Origin: Pararge aegeria
Taxonomy: Eukaryota; Arthropoda; Insecta; Lepidoptera; Nymphalidae
Assembly: GCF_905163445.1 (NCBI RefSeq)
Contig: NC_053184.1
Span: 17,856,001-17,920,000 of the forward strand
Length of the DNA: 64,000 nucleotides
Reading direction: 5' to 3'
The translations under genes and the position numbers were made by a program. Every line of letters starts with the position of its first letter. Position 1 is the first letter of the stretch. The notes below the pieces were generated by a model. It was given only the letters and a program-made list of their open reading frames with translations. It made no database searches and was not told the DNA's origin. Shown here in pieces: positions 45,176 to 58,060 of the stretch.

Positions 45176-45607
45176 TTTCCTTAAAGTCCAAAGTGTGAGG
45201 ACAGTGTTGTCGTTATTATCAATCCCATAAGAAGGCTCAGATGTTACTGAGCAGGCGATGGCGTGAAATAGTCCCCTCTATCGCCCACTTAGTGACATAA
45301 AAGTAAATCAAGAATGAAGATCCGTAGAAGCCCCAGATTTACCGACATAACTAAACGAGTTGCGAAATAGCAGACTAAGAAACACGACACGACGTTCAAT
45401 GTGAATTTCTTTTTTTTTATATCGGTAATATAGTCCAACGATTGGCTGTAATCATATCCTCGTGATTGGTCCTCATTTCTTACATGTATAGAAGCTTAAA
45501 ACCTATACCTACCTGTAATCAGATTCTGCCGCCAAGCGACTTAAAGTTGCATCTTGGAGCTCAGACTATTTAGAGGTTTGGAGGATTAGATATACTTCAT
45601 TAATATA

Positions 45608-45775
45608 TTAACGGCCAGTAGGACCGGGCACGGGTCTCCTCTCAGAACGAAAAGTGTTTAGGCCATACGTACGATCAAACCCTTCTTCGTTCTGAGAGTC
45701 CATCACGCTGGTTAAGTTGGACTTCACACGCACTCACGATGTTCCTTCAGCGTTAAAGCTAGTGATATTTAATTA
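45608..45775 (-). mobile_element. SINE-A fragment, reverse
   Basis: GGACCGGGCACGGGTCTCCT, TCCATCACGCTGGTTAAG and GATGTTCCTTCAGCGTTAAA. Confidence 0.55.
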
Positions 45776-45830
45776 AATTAAACTACTATAACGAGAACTA
45801 CTTATCGGTACTTATTTAACAATTTTAGTT

Positions 45831-46106
45831 GACGGCCGATTGGCGCAGTTTGCAGCAACCCTGCTTTCTGAGTCCAAGGCCGTGGGTTCGATTCCCACAA
45901 CTGGATAATGTTTGTGTGATGAGCATTAATGTTTTTCAGTGTCTGGGTGTTTAAATATATATTCTAAAGTATTTATGTATATTATTCATAAAAATATTCA
46001 TCAGTCGTCTTAGTACCCATAACACAAGCTACGCTTACTTTGGGGCTAGGTGGCGATATGTGTATTGTCGTAGTATATTTATTTATTTATTTATTTATTT
46101 AGTTAT
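45831..46106 (+). mobile_element. SINE-C, full length
   Basis: GACGGCCGATTGGCGCAGTT, GGGTTCGATTCCCACAACTG, ACAAGCTACGCTTACTTTGG and a TTTA-repeat tail. Confidence 0.75.
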
Positions 46107-46356
46107 ACTATATGGGTAGTTTAGGTATATAGGAGTACCAACGTTGTAAGAAATCGCAATGTTACCAAACGTGACCGTAGTTCGGTGGGCACGTTTTCCG
46201 GATGTTTTCTCCAAGGGCTATGCTTAGTTATTGTGCGTGTACAACTTGATACCGATCTACTGATAACATAGTTGTGATATAACAATACAATTATTATTAT
46301 ACTATGCCTTGCGATTTTGTCCGCCTACAACTTCATATAGGTAAGTGATAACGATA

Positions 46357-46585
46357 TGGCCGATTGGCGCAGTGTGAGTCTAGGCTGTGGGTTCGATTCC
46401 CACAACTGGAAAATGTTTGTGTGATGAACTATAATGTTTTCCAGTGTCTGGGTGTTTATTTGTATATTACAAGTATTTAAGTATGTATATGATTCATAAA
46501 AATATTCATTTCTACCTATAACACACGCTACGCTTACTTTGGGGCTAGATGGCGATATGTGTATTGTCGTAGTATATTTAAAAAA
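46357..46585 (+). mobile_element. SINE-C, small internal deletion in head
   Basis: GGCCGATTGGCGCAGTGTGA, TGTGGGTTCGATTCCCACAA, TACGCTTACTTTGGGGCTAG. It lies 250 bp after another SINE-C in the same orientation. Confidence 0.7.
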
Positions 46586-47388
46586 GAAAAAAAACGACTG
46601 AGTCACATTAAGGTACCTTTTTGCATCATCCAAGTTTCATACAAGACTGAAGAGTATCGAAAATGCACCTGTATTTATATCAAAATACCCACCGACATAA
46701 TGTCATGAAAATTGGCTGTGAATCAAATATAAATTAAAAACTTGAATGAAAAGTGAAAACTATTTATTAATTAAATATAAAGAAGCACATTTGTTGGAAT
46801 GCCTATCAATTTAAAAATGATTTTTACATATCTAGTATAGTTTTCATATAGCCTTCCTCCGTAATGGTTGTATCAACTGTACCTGATTTGTATAAACTAC
46901 TTCGTGTACGCGGTCATATCTCCAGAGATTACCACGCTCCAACAAATAAGTACACCCTGTTAGTGACCTGTTTTCAAAAAGTACTCAAAGGCACTAATAA
47001 AACTCTTGCTATAGAGCTAATCCAGCATTATTGTTTGGCCAAAATATTAAATAATATGAAAGGAATTGTGCTTCCTTGACCTGTCGGCTTCATTTATTTC
47101 ATTTATTCAGAATATTGGTAAGGGTACAGAATTGACACAATAAACATGGTGCCACGATAACTGTTGCAGTAGTAAAAACTGTGTCGCAACAATTAACGCC
47201 CACCTCCAACAATAAATGTATAGTACCAATATGACAAAAGTAGAACATAGTAAATGCCAATAAAAAAAAAAGAGAATAAGAGTCAATTAAAATAATAAAA
47301 ACATGCAGCGACTTATTTAGTGTGTTTGTGTGTGTATATGTATGTGTGTTATGTGAATGTCTATAGTTTGGGCCTATTTTATTTTGGC

Positions 47389-47582
47389 CGTGGGTAGTTA
47401 CCACCCTAACGACAAAGACTTGCCGTTAAGCGATTTAGCGTTCCGGTGCGATGCCGCTTAATAACCGACTAGGGGTATGGGTTTAACATAAGTGCTATGC
47501 TTCTTAACAGGTTAGCCCACTACCAGATAGACTGCATCACATCTTGGTAACAAGCTTTACTAGTAGTGGAATTAAAAAATTG
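47389..47582 (+). mobile_element. SINE-B, headless
   Basis: GGCCGTGGGTAGTTACCACC, GACAAAGACTTGCCGTTAAG, tail GTAGTGGAATTAAAAAATTG; abuts a reverse SINE-A. Confidence 0.6.
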
Positions 47583-47912
47583 TCATCATATTATTATCCC
47601 GCTACCAGCCCGCTACAGGAAACTCTCCTCCCACAATGAGAAGGGTTTAAGGCCGTAGTCCACCACTCTGGCCCAGTTCGGATTGGTGGACAGCACACAA
47701 CTTTGAGAACATTTTCGAGAACTCTCAGGCATGCAGGTTTCCTCACGATGTTTTCCTTCACAGTTAAAGCAAGTTTTATTTTAATTACCTAAAACGCACA
47801 TAACTAATAAAAGTTAGAGGTGCGTGCTAGGATTCGAACTTGGCCCCTCGAAAGTGAAGTCAATCTCGTACCCACTGGACTATCACCGCTTCCCCACTGG
47901 GTTATCACCGCA
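47582..47912 (-). mobile_element. SINE-A, full length, reverse
   Basis: CTACAGGAAACTCTCCTCCC, GATGTTTTCCTTCACAGTTA, GCTAGGATTCGAACTTGGCC and CACTGGACTATCACCGC, with a second short A-box repeat (CCCCACTGGGTTATCACCGC) behind it. Confidence 0.7.
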
Positions 47913-48294
47913 TTCAATTTTTTTTTATTTCATTAATACCTGGTAATACCCGCCAAGGTCTAGATCTTTCATCGTATGTGAGAGGAGCCCTATACCCGGC
48001 TGTTATAATATAGCCTTAGGGAAGTCGGATAAATATTTAAGAAAAACAGCTAAAACACGATTTGGACTTTAAACTTTTGCCTGTCCCACAGGTGACTGAT
48101 CGAAAACAACAAAACACTCCAATCCATGAAGAGCGTTGCAACTTCCGTTACAACTTTCGAATATTTTTTGATTAGCCGTTGCCCGCGACTTCGTTAACCT
48201 TATCTTCGGTTTTCTGAAAATTCTTTAGGGCCCCGCAGTTTTCCCGATATGAAAGCAATCCCTATGCTAATATTATGAGATTACACGTGACATC

Positions 48295-48535
48295 ACAAGG
48301 TGGTAAGTGACGATGCGTCTTAGATAACATGGCTAACTTGTTAGAGGTTTAGGCAGTTATATTCAAATTATACTGCTAAGCGGTTATGTGGCATCGTACC
48401 GAAACGCTAAATCGCATTTCACGTCTTTGTCGGTCGGTAACTAGCTCGGACGAAGCCTTCCACCTGACCAGACCAGAGAAAAGTTAGAAAATTTAAATTC
48501 CAAAATTGCTCACGCAGCGATTGAACCCGGGACAT
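48295..48535 (-). mobile_element. SINE-B, reverse, nearly complete
   Basis: CACAAGGTGGTAAGTGACGA, GCATCGTACCGAAACGCTAA, CGATTGAACCCGGGACATCT. The head is degraded. Confidence 0.6.
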
Positions 48536-49299
48536 CTTGCTTTTAAAACCAAAGTATTAACCACTGCGTTAGAGAGAGTGACAAAGTTAAAACCTCAATA
48601 CTTGAGACTTGAGTGACGAAGCCGTCTATAATTTTAAAGTAGGGTGGTCGGCGGCTTAACATTGACTGCGCCAGCCTATGCCACTAGCTAAGTCAACGGA
48701 TCAAACTTGCCATAAATCAGCCTATTGAACTTTAATTCAGCATTAAATTTATTAACATTAAATAAGCTAAGCTCTCTACCTCTATCTCCAACGAAAAGGC
48801 TGGTTTTAACCAGCAGACAATAGCAGGCTGAGAACTTTAAAAGATAGAAACGGTTGAGCTAAATTGTTTCAGGCTAACCTGTTAAGATGCTTACCTACTC
48901 TTTGTCCCTGGTTATGTTCTGAGACGACTAACTACTTTCCTAATCTTTAAAAACATAATAATACGTCTGCACGTGCTCCACATTCAAAACGAGTATTATC
49001 TAATATTCTCAGAAACAAATACTTACAAAAGTTTCATAACTGGGTAAGCTAACCGATGTTTCGCAGTTGTATCTTTCTAGTAAATAAAAAGCAATATTTT
49101 TTACACACAGTGATTTACTTCGACAGTCAAACAAAGAACCTTCTCATTACTACCGACCACCGTCCAATTGCTAAACTTAGGCTGAAAGGGTATTCTGTAT
49201 GCGTCAACGCGAGCGTAACTCGTTTTACGTTATATATTTATAAAGCTGGCGACCAGGTTAACGTGATCTCTTTCAGGCAAGTTACAGCAGCGTGAAATA

Positions 49300-49620
49300 G
49301 GGTTGGTGCTTTAGTGGAGCGGCTCACACAAGGGTGGCGGTGCAAATATCACGGTTAATGCGTCTAACACACGCCAGGTGGACAGAGAGTGTCGCGAGAG
49401 CAAAAGTGACCGCAGTCGCTATTCGCGCACCGACCGTTCCTCGCGTATACAACCGCAGCAACGCACGCTCGACGTACGCACACTTCCCGCCACATTTCAA
49501 ATTTGCGTTCGCAAACCGATCGAATAATTTATTACAATGCAATGGCTGTGCACTGGGGCGTAAAGCGCCGAAACTCTACGACACTTGGTAGAGCAGTGCA
49601 CGGATTGCGTCGCGGCCGAT
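49300..49620. promoter_or_regulatory. CpG-rich island, candidate (bidirectional) promoter
   Basis: Unlike its AT-rich surroundings, it has many CpGs (GTCGCGAGAGCAAAAG, CGTCGCGGCCGATGACATC). Open frames on both strands are a by-product of base composition. It lies between the 5' end of Pld and the putative plus-strand exon, so it could serve either. Confidence 0.35.
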
Positions 49621-49815
49621 GACATCAAATCAGCGGAAAATCGGTTTTCGAACTCAAATTTGAAAATGTCGGTCTCTGGCGGGTTTGTGTGACGTGTTTT
49701 TTTTTTCAAACTTAGTGACACAGGTGTTTCTTCATAGTGCCAGGAACAATGGTGAATTTCACATAAAAATCAGTGCAAGTTTGTTTTTTGAAAATAAAAC
49801 TCGAACATTACAAAG
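49560..49815 (+). other. Possible non-coding first exon of a plus-strand gene
   Basis: A GC- and CpG-rich stretch (from about 49300) falls off into a sequence ending ACATTACAAAG|GTAAGCC, a near-consensus donor at 49816. All ATGs before it open only tiny frames (ATGGTGAATTTCACATAA at about 49749). The coding part would lie to the right, probably outside the window; none is recognisable here. Confidence 0.35.
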
Positions 49816-51689
49816 GTAAGCCCCAGAGCGTGGAGTAGATAATTTGCATAATTTTATTTGTAAGCACTAAGTAGCCTCTAGTTATTACCCAATAAGAGTT
49901 AAAATCGTATCTTACGCTTTCTAAATTGCCGACCATGAGTGTGGCCGCAGTCACGACTAACTAACTGACTTAATTTTACAGCAAAATTATAACAAGCAAC
50001 CTACGAGATTTCCGCTCTTTTGCCATAAAGTTTTTTCTCAATAAACTTGCCTATGTCATACTATCTAGAAACTTAATTTTCTAATAGTCTATTCAATTGA
50101 AGAACCACCAACGTCGCAACGTTTTTGTTTCAAGCTCCGTGAAAAATTTTCGTAGTTCGTACTTATTCTTGGGCAGAAATTAGATGCTTTTTTGATTCGA
50201 TTAAGTTAATTACTATTTCTTAGAAAAAGACATTTCTTAGTTGAATTTACAAAAGAAATCAATAACAAAGTTGTAATTTATTTCAATGTTATGAAAAACA
50301 CCAGCAATTGAAAAAAGTTCCGCGTGGAAAGACATTACTAATTTAACCAGCTGTCCTCGCTGCGCTCAGGTGTCATGTTTTTAGGGTTTCGTACTAATAT
50401 GGTAAAAACTAATTGTCAATATATGTCCATTTGTCATCATACACATCTAGAAATTTCGAATTAATAATAAAACTGGTTATATACGTACATTTTTATTTTG
50501 TTGAACATTTTTAACTATAACTAACTCCTCCAGCTAACAGTTTTATAGCTTCGTTAAGCATTAAAAAAAATGTTACTCGTGTGTTTGTGTGTGTTTTATT
50601 GTAGACGTAGGCGGATCGAGAATTTTTTTTTTCCTGAATAACTACCCGCGCAATTTGTATATGGTTTTTTGTTAGTGTGTTTTAAGAGTTATAAGCGACC
50701 GAAGGGTGCAATGAAACTAAGATAATAATTAATATCGTGTCTTTTTTTTTCAATTTTGTCTTGCTCTTTGTTTGCACTGTATGTACCTAAGTAAGTATTA
50801 TATTTATCAGTATGTACAATAGTTATTATGTTGCATGGGATTCGTAGCGTTTTAGGAACACCGATGCTGAAAGGTTTCACACAGATAAAAAAAATATATT
50901 AATTCTTATTAATATACTGTTAGGCGAACAAGGAAGAATATTGTGTTTATTAATGATAATGCTAAACATTTTGTTTTCTCGCGGCAAAGACTCTGCTTAT
51001 GAGATAAGACTCCAGAAATTAAACTATCTCTGCGCTGACTTTAATCAAAATGAGTATGTGGTTTAACCATAAAACAAATCAATAAAATGTAATTTTTGCA
51101 TTTCAGTATGACTATGGTTTAAAATATTGAAATGTGTAAAGATACTTTCGTTTAATTGCTATTATTTTAGTCACGCTTAAAGTCGTGAGCCATGTTAGCT
51201 GAATCCGGTTCCAGATGGCTGAAAACTGGTCAAAAAACTAGAGCGTTAGTAAAGTGGGGAAAAGTTACTAAACAAACTTGATATCGCATTAAATTGCAAC
51301 GCCAATTTGTACGCCGATTTTCTGTTTCGATAGCTCGTTAATAATAGACCTAGATTGATGAGTAAACTAATCCTGATAAATATCTAGAAATACAGCTAGC
51401 TAGGCGTCTGTGGCGTGCACTTCATACATGCACAAAAGCACTGCCTACCTTGGAATATTTATAAAGCTCGTGTAGGAGTAGGATTAACCCATTTGATGCC
51501 ATCTTCCTACCGCTAGGCGTGCTTTCAGCTTCGGTAAACTATTCATTTATTTATTTTTATTCCACTACAGGTATGAATACAAAAGCACCTGATAAGTCAT
51601 GGTGCAGTCTAAGATTGTGATAAGAGTGATATTAAACTTTTATTGGGCTGCCAACTGTTGCTTAAAGCAAAGCGAAGCGAAGCCGTGAA

Positions 51690-51801
51690 GCCAGTGGTTT
51701 GGATTATCTAACTTTACACATTTTACATGTAATGAACGCATCGTAAGTGCCATCTATGGGCCTACTTGAATAAAGATATTATTGACTTTGACTTTGACTA
51801 A
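51690..51801 (+). mobile_element. LINE 3' end
   Basis: GTGCCATCTATGGGCCTACT then TGAATAAAGATATTATTGAC and TTTGACTTTGAC: the same tail family in forward orientation. Confidence 0.55.
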
Positions 51802-52838
51802 AAAAACGGAGTTGGCAAAGGCATGGAGTTTTTGAAGTTAGAGCGTGTAAATCTGCTGTTACAATTACAGTTTCTTAAAAAAAGTCACCGGCAATCGTTC
51901 TTTTACATTGACAGTAGTAGGCAAGGGACAAAATATATAGCTTTTATTTATTTAGATAACTCCATAAATACAAACGCACAAAAAAATTTAGGTCTTATCC
52001 AATGCGAATCACTTTGAAATTATGAAAGTAGTGGTGTTCATCACTTTCTTGTGGTAATTCTTTACGTTGCTTTTATAAAATGTTTTTTTAATGTGTTTTT
52101 ACGTTCCGTTTCCCCCGAGTTTATTAAACTGAATTTGATAAAATTAGTTAAATGGTTGTCTTAATTTTCTATAATAAGCGAAAACCAGGCAACAACCAAC
52201 AACAATCAATCTTCACACATGGCCGCTAATTTTAGCAATTGTGCATGAAACGTCACCACATCAGCTTCGCTTATTATCCAATCTGACATCGTATGTAATT
52301 CAAGTCAAGGAGGTTATAGCACTGAAAACATTTGATGAACTAAAACTTTTAATATAATGCTTACCTGTAGTTAAAGGAATCCATCGTGTTTTTTACTTTA
52401 GTTGAAAAAACGCTTATTTGTTTTTGCAATGAAATCTTCATTCAAATTAGAGTGCAAAAATTTATCGGTGAGTTAAAGTTAAATTGACTTGAATTGAATT
52501 ATATTATTCAGTTTCATTTCAACCTTGTTTCTACATTTGTTTGATTGCGTCTTTTATTTCTCATTTAGAGTTTTTAAGGTTCTAAATTGAAGAATGAACT
52601 ATTAGTTTTAATGTGCTTTTGCAAACAGAATCGGCATCTTAAAATTTATGCAACATTTTCGCGTTGAAGCGTTTTATTAGGATTTATTTTTGCAGTCTGG
52701 TTAATAATACATGTATTTATTTATTTTACACAAACCAACACTATGCATATCAGAATTGGCCAAAAAGTGGGAGTCATATTGATGTAGGTCTCTACACATT
52801 CCAAACTCCCTTTTCTCTTCTAAACATAAGTGACCACC

Positions 52839-52881
52839 GTTTGGGTCACTTATGTACCGTTAGTACATAAGTGACCCAAAC
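52839..52881. repeat. Perfect 18-bp inverted repeat, 7-nt loop
   Basis: GTTTGGGTCACTTATGTA at 52839-52856 and its inverse at 52864-52881. A partial third arm (CATAAGTGACC) sits 12 bp upstream. Confidence 0.85.
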
Positions 52882-53384
52882 CCTGCGCAAAATATTTTGA
52901 AATCTATTTAATCAGGATATTAGGACGTAGTTTAACATACCCCTTGTTACGAATTCACCTATAGTAATCAAAGGAGTACGGTAGTTGGTAAATAGTTGTA
53001 ACTTCAATAAAAATGACTTAATCAGGAGAGACCTGTGGAGTAAATAAATTTCACAGGCACTGTTTTGAATGCCGAACTACGAAATGTAACAAGTTAACTT
53101 TCAAAGCTCCAATGATGAAATTCAAATACAGACTATAATCTGTAACTGTTGCTAATTGAAATACTTATGAAACGAATAATGGATTATCTGTAGAAAAAGA
53201 TCGATTGAATATTGATATCAACATTTAAACTTTATTCAGATATTGATTAAGTGGAATGAGCAATTCTTAAAGTTATTTACTAACGTTGTAAACTCCACCT
53301 ATGGATGTTTTTCCAGTTAACAAACGTGATATGTGCGTTACGTTAATCTGTCAAATTTAATTACAATTGTCAAATCATATGGTG

Positions 53385-53555
53385 GTGACGGCAGATCAGA
53401 ATACAGTTGTCACCAGCCCTTCTTTTCCCGTGGCTGTCGTACGAGGTGACTAAAGGAATATAACGAAGTAGTCTGCTCAGCGTGGTGATTATGGGCAACC
53501 CGTAGGGACTTCGTAGAGACCATTAGTCCAGCAGGGGACTGTTTTTGGCTATTGA
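53385..53555 (+). mobile_element. LINE tail, third copy
   Basis: CGTACGAGGTGACTAAAGGA, CAGCGTGGTGATTATGGGCA and TTAGTCCAGCAGGGGACTG, 180 bp before a SINE-B copy. Confidence 0.45.
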
Positions 53556-53738
53556 TGATTGGTGATGATACCCCTCATCCATAAATAACCTTACACAATC
53601 GCTTAGCTAATGATTTAAATACCATAATTATTTAGTACGACCTTTTATACTAATTTGATAGTTACATCTCGTTGTCTCCTTTAATAATTTTATTGGTAAT
53701 CAATAGGCGTAAGGCGTAAACTACTTTACATTTTCACG

Positions 53739-54035
53739 ATCTCCCTGGCGCAACGCTGAGTTGCTGTGAATTTAAGTGGGAAGCCCGGGTTCAATTCCCG
53801 GCAGGGCAATAATTTTTGAATTTTCTCTATGTCTGGTCTGACCTGTCCCTACGACAAAGACGTGCCGCTAAGCGATTTAGTGTTTCGGTGCATTTTCGCG
53901 TTGAAACCAATTAGGGGTATGACTACCATACTCCCTAACAGGTTAGCCCGCTACCATCTTAGACTACATCATCACTTACCACCAGGTGTGACTGCAGTCA
54001 AGGGTAAACTTGTAGTTAAATAAAAAAAAAACAAG
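53739..54035 (+). mobile_element. SINE-B, full length
   Basis: Head GATCTCCCTGGCGCAACGCT, B box GGGTTCAATTCCCGGCAG, then CTACGACAAAGACGTGCCGC after a 30-bp deletion in the body, and an A-rich tail. Confidence 0.7.
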
Positions 54036-54822
54036 TAATGAAATAAACAATTTCATTTGTTATATTTTTTACGTAGAAGACACCAACAATTTTATATCTG
54101 CTATATATACATTTTGAGTCTTACAACTGTATGGTTAAAAGTGCTTTTGATTTTGTCAGTGAATTGGGTGGGTTGGATATGTGGGTTATTTGTTACAGGA
54201 ATAGGAAATTAAATATTATAATGTTAAGATTATTTAAAAAAAAAAGCTACACTATCGCATCAGGTTTAAGTATTCTGTAATGATAGTATTAGAATAAGAA
54301 TATAAATAAATAAATAAAATAAATACTTTTTGCAACATAAAATTTAACTAAACGCCTATTTTCAGTCTTCTTGTAGTAATTTTTTTTATTAAATCAGCTA
54401 TGATTTAACGTCATAAAACCATTCTCGTTGAATTGACGACTTCTTCCTTTTGGAAGCCGGTTGAAAGGTATTAAGATTGAAGTTCAGCCAAAAAAACTGT
54501 TGACACACCGGAATGTAATAGAAAGTGAATTCAAGTCGCGGCGAACATTTTATTCACAAAAACGCTGCATAATATTACGTACTGTTACATAATTTTATGT
54601 TCTTGTATTAAACTATTCGATATAAATTAAAATAGATTTACGATTAATTATACATAATACATAGACATTATATATTTAAATTTAAACTATTTGATCTTAT
54701 GTTAAATTGAGCCTGTTTAAAAAAACGCTATACAGCATACCGAGAGAAGAAAAATTATGTATTAAAAAACGATTAATGAACTTAGTAAGGTATACACTGA
54801 GACATAAAAATATATTCAGTTT

Positions 54823-54966
54823 CTAACTCTGTCTGAACCGGATCACGGAAGTCCAAGATTTTCCTTTGACGCCACTTGCCAAGGAGTTTTTAATGCAGTC
54901 CAAAAACGGCGTCCACCAGAAAGAAAGGCTTAAGCTGCCCGAGTCACAAGTGAAAGTACCTCCGTC
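54823..54966 (-). CDS. Candidate terminal exon of an unknown minus-strand gene
   Basis: After a possible acceptor (CTCTACAAG) at 54967 the minus strand reads 47 codons: DGGTFTCDSGSLSLSFWWTP, then FLDCIKNSLASGVKGKSW and a basic end before TAG at 54825-54823. The composition (Cys, Trp, Phe, higher GC) is protein-like against an AT-rich background, and AATAAA follows about 275 nt downstream on the minus strand. I do not recognise the family. It could instead be a repeat-borne frame. Confidence 0.3.
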   Translation of the reverse strand, partial: DGGTFTCDSGSLSLSFWWTPFLDCIKNSLASGVKGKSWTSVIRFRQS

Positions 54967-57124
54967 CTTGTAGAGACGTTAAAGGAATCGCACCGTTATT
55001 ATTATCGATATAGTGCTTATTTTTCTGTAATGCAAAAAATTTAATTTTCATTATAATAAAAACAATAAGTTATTTTAATACACAGCTAAATGTTTAGGGT
55101 CGGGTCTTGAACACACTTAATTATATTAACTAGATACAGATTCTAGGAACCATCTAGCTGAACATAAAGATAATACTGTTAGTATTTGTTGTATAAACAA
55201 ATAACGAATTAAAGTTTATTTATTCTATTACATTGATTGTTATTAATTAACACTCGTGATAACAACGCAATAACACCACATAATATATTTGCTTTGTGAA
55301 GCGCGTTGAAGTCTTTTTTATCGCGCTACATGTCTCTACGTTACCTGATTTGTTGTAGTTTTTTTTTTATATATTCATAGAGTAACTAAAACTTTACATG
55401 AAGTTCTCATGTTTGATAAAGCATTAACTGCCTCTTATTTATTAGTTTATAAGTAGTGTGTGCGATAACACAATTTTTTTTCGACTGTCAGTTAAAAAAC
55501 GTTGTAAATAGTAATGTGGTCTACTTTTACCACGAGAAAAACTTTATAGCGCTAATCGAAATATTTCAGTTAGGTAATAAGAGAAGGTGGAGTTTAGGCT
55601 TATTTAAACTTCCGCGCGAGCCAAGTGAAAAACACAAATCACAAATGAATCTCTATTAAGTTTCACTTATAATATGAAGCAAGTATAAGACTTGCAACCA
55701 AGTCTTATTCATTAAGTTTTTACTATATCAAAAAATGTCTTTTCTTGTCTTACGCTTTCCACAAGTAACCTTAACCTTTATTTATTTATTTTGAATAGTT
55801 CGGTGAACAAACAACGCGTTGTAAATGTGGCGGAGATTTTAATTTAGATGCCGAAGTGGGTCAAGTACCTGCATTGCGTTGACAATATCTTTTAGAAAGT
55901 GGACCGTTAAAACCTGTTTCTGATCTGGATAGCTGAAATCGGTCTAGATATTAGATTAGCGATATCAAATTATAACACCGGGAAAGTATGCTATAAACTG
56001 TAATCATAATTTCATACTGTGGAATTATAAAACCGGATGTCGTTTTACATTATTGTACATCCAACGTTATTTTGTACTTCTAAGGTAATTTACGTCATTA
56101 TGTATGATTGATTGCCTCATTATCGCATTATTAGAGGCTAGTGCAAAACCTGTTGTACATAAATCTCTGAACTATATTAAATCTGTTAACAGCTCCATAA
56201 ATGATGCTGTCCTTTTCTCTTTTTTGGTGTAAAGAGATTACACTATTCTAGAGCTGTTAATTTAGTTTCGTAAACACATACCTAGTGTCCAAACGTGATC
56301 CAAGAAGCCCAAAACCAAAATTAGCCGATGTATCCAAAACAAATTTATTTGAATGAGTTGTGTTATTAATGGTAATGTATTGTAGACATATTGGCAATTC
56401 AAAGCTAGTAACATTATCAATTTAAACTTATTGATAAACCGCGTTTTGATAGTGCAAAGCAAGCAGGCGTGCAAGCAATACGCTTGACAAAAAAACATAA
56501 GTATAATAAACGAACAATGGAAGGGTAGAACTAATGTAGAATTATATCTAGGTCACTGTAGAATAAATTAATATACTTGCTAAACGACGTACGCATCCTT
56601 ATCGATCCTGATTTGTACTTTCTTCACGCAGCAACGAGCCAATGGAAATACTTGATATTTGGCAAAGCGCAAGTAGGTATACCTACACGAAGTGTCACAT
56701 AAGCTCGATACATTTGGTTAAAGCCCCCGCACAGGGTTTGATTTTAAATATTGACACAAGACTTTTTTTTTATAGTATAATTATTATTTAATCTATTTTA
56801 AATTGTAATGCAATAGTAACTGAATAAATAAATAAATATAGAAGCTACTTTTTATCTGAGGAGAACAGAAATCGCAAGCATAATCTAGTCTTCAGCCGTT
56901 TTATCGTATAATGGAAACATATTTCATAATGCTATCAAAGTAACTCAGAAGATACATCTGTAGTAATGTGACGTTTGTATTCGCATCGTTGCGCCGATTA
57001 CGTTGGTATTACGAGCGAAAGTGTCACTGATATGCCGGTGCGAGCGGTCAGAACCGGAGCAGAGAAAGTAATATCTTCAAATTCCACACCACTAAGCTGC
57101 GTTACCTCTCTATCAAAAGATCAA

Positions 57125-57320
57125 AACGTAGTCCACAACGCTGACAAGTGCGGATTGATAGACTTCATACGCCTCTGAGAGCGTTATGGAGAATTCACAA
57201 GCATGCAGGTCTCCTCAAGACGCCTTCCTACACCCTCAAACTCAAAGCAAGTGACAATTGCTTGAATTAAAAATGATATGTTAGAGTTGGGGTTAGGGAG
57301 TCCTAAGGAGCCCTAACCAC
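57125..57320 (-). mobile_element. SINE-A fragment, reverse
   Basis: GTAGTCCACAACGCTGACAA, ATTCACAAGCATGCAGGTCT and CAAAGCAAGTGACAATTGCT. Confidence 0.5.
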
Positions 57321-57899
57321 TAGTGCTCTTTAGTGCTCTGCAGTGTGCCGGTATAGAGCTTATAATGATATGAAAATAACGAGTCAATCGAGTCGTTAAT
57401 AATAAAAGAAAAACAAATCAACAATCCAATAAAATAGCAAATTTTAAGCTAAAGGTATTATTTTTGAACAAATAATTTTTTTGATTATAAATAATGACTC
57501 TATATGAATATCATTTAGTTTATGCAGCTATATAACGCTATTTCTACTCCGTTTCAAACAAAGATTAACATTGCAGTGTTTAGAAAAACTGCAACTACCT
57601 TTTAGCTGTCACCACTAAACGTGAAAAGTAAATTATGTAATTGTTGGTTTTTGGCTAAAGAATAGCTCTCATTTTGTAGAACGTAGGCAGTCTGAGCAGT
57701 GAAAGTAAACACTTTGCATTCTTAAACTGAGTTGTGTTAAAAAATGTGGCATTTCCGACTGGACGGTAACGTTCCTACGCTTATTATATTAATTTATTAA
57801 TGTATTTGCAATTCTGCACTCATTATTCTTAGAGGGCGGCCAGAGTTTTATGCACATAATACTGAAAAATAAAAGCACCTATGGATATATTATCTTTTT

Positions 57900-58060
57900 T
57901 TTATTCATCTACAAATTAGCAATAGATCACTTAATCGTTTAGCGGCACGTCTTTGTCGGTGGGGTGGTAGCAGGCCACAGCTAAAGCCCACCAGAACAGA
58001 CAAAAATTCAGAAATAATAAATTCCCAAATTGCTCTGCCGGGAATCGAACCCGGAACGGT
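57900..58060 (-). mobile_element. SINE-B, reverse, internally deleted
   Basis: AGCGGCACGTCTTTGTCGGT, GGTGGTAGCAGGCCACAGCT and CTCTGCCGGGAATCGAACCC (B box). Confidence 0.6.
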
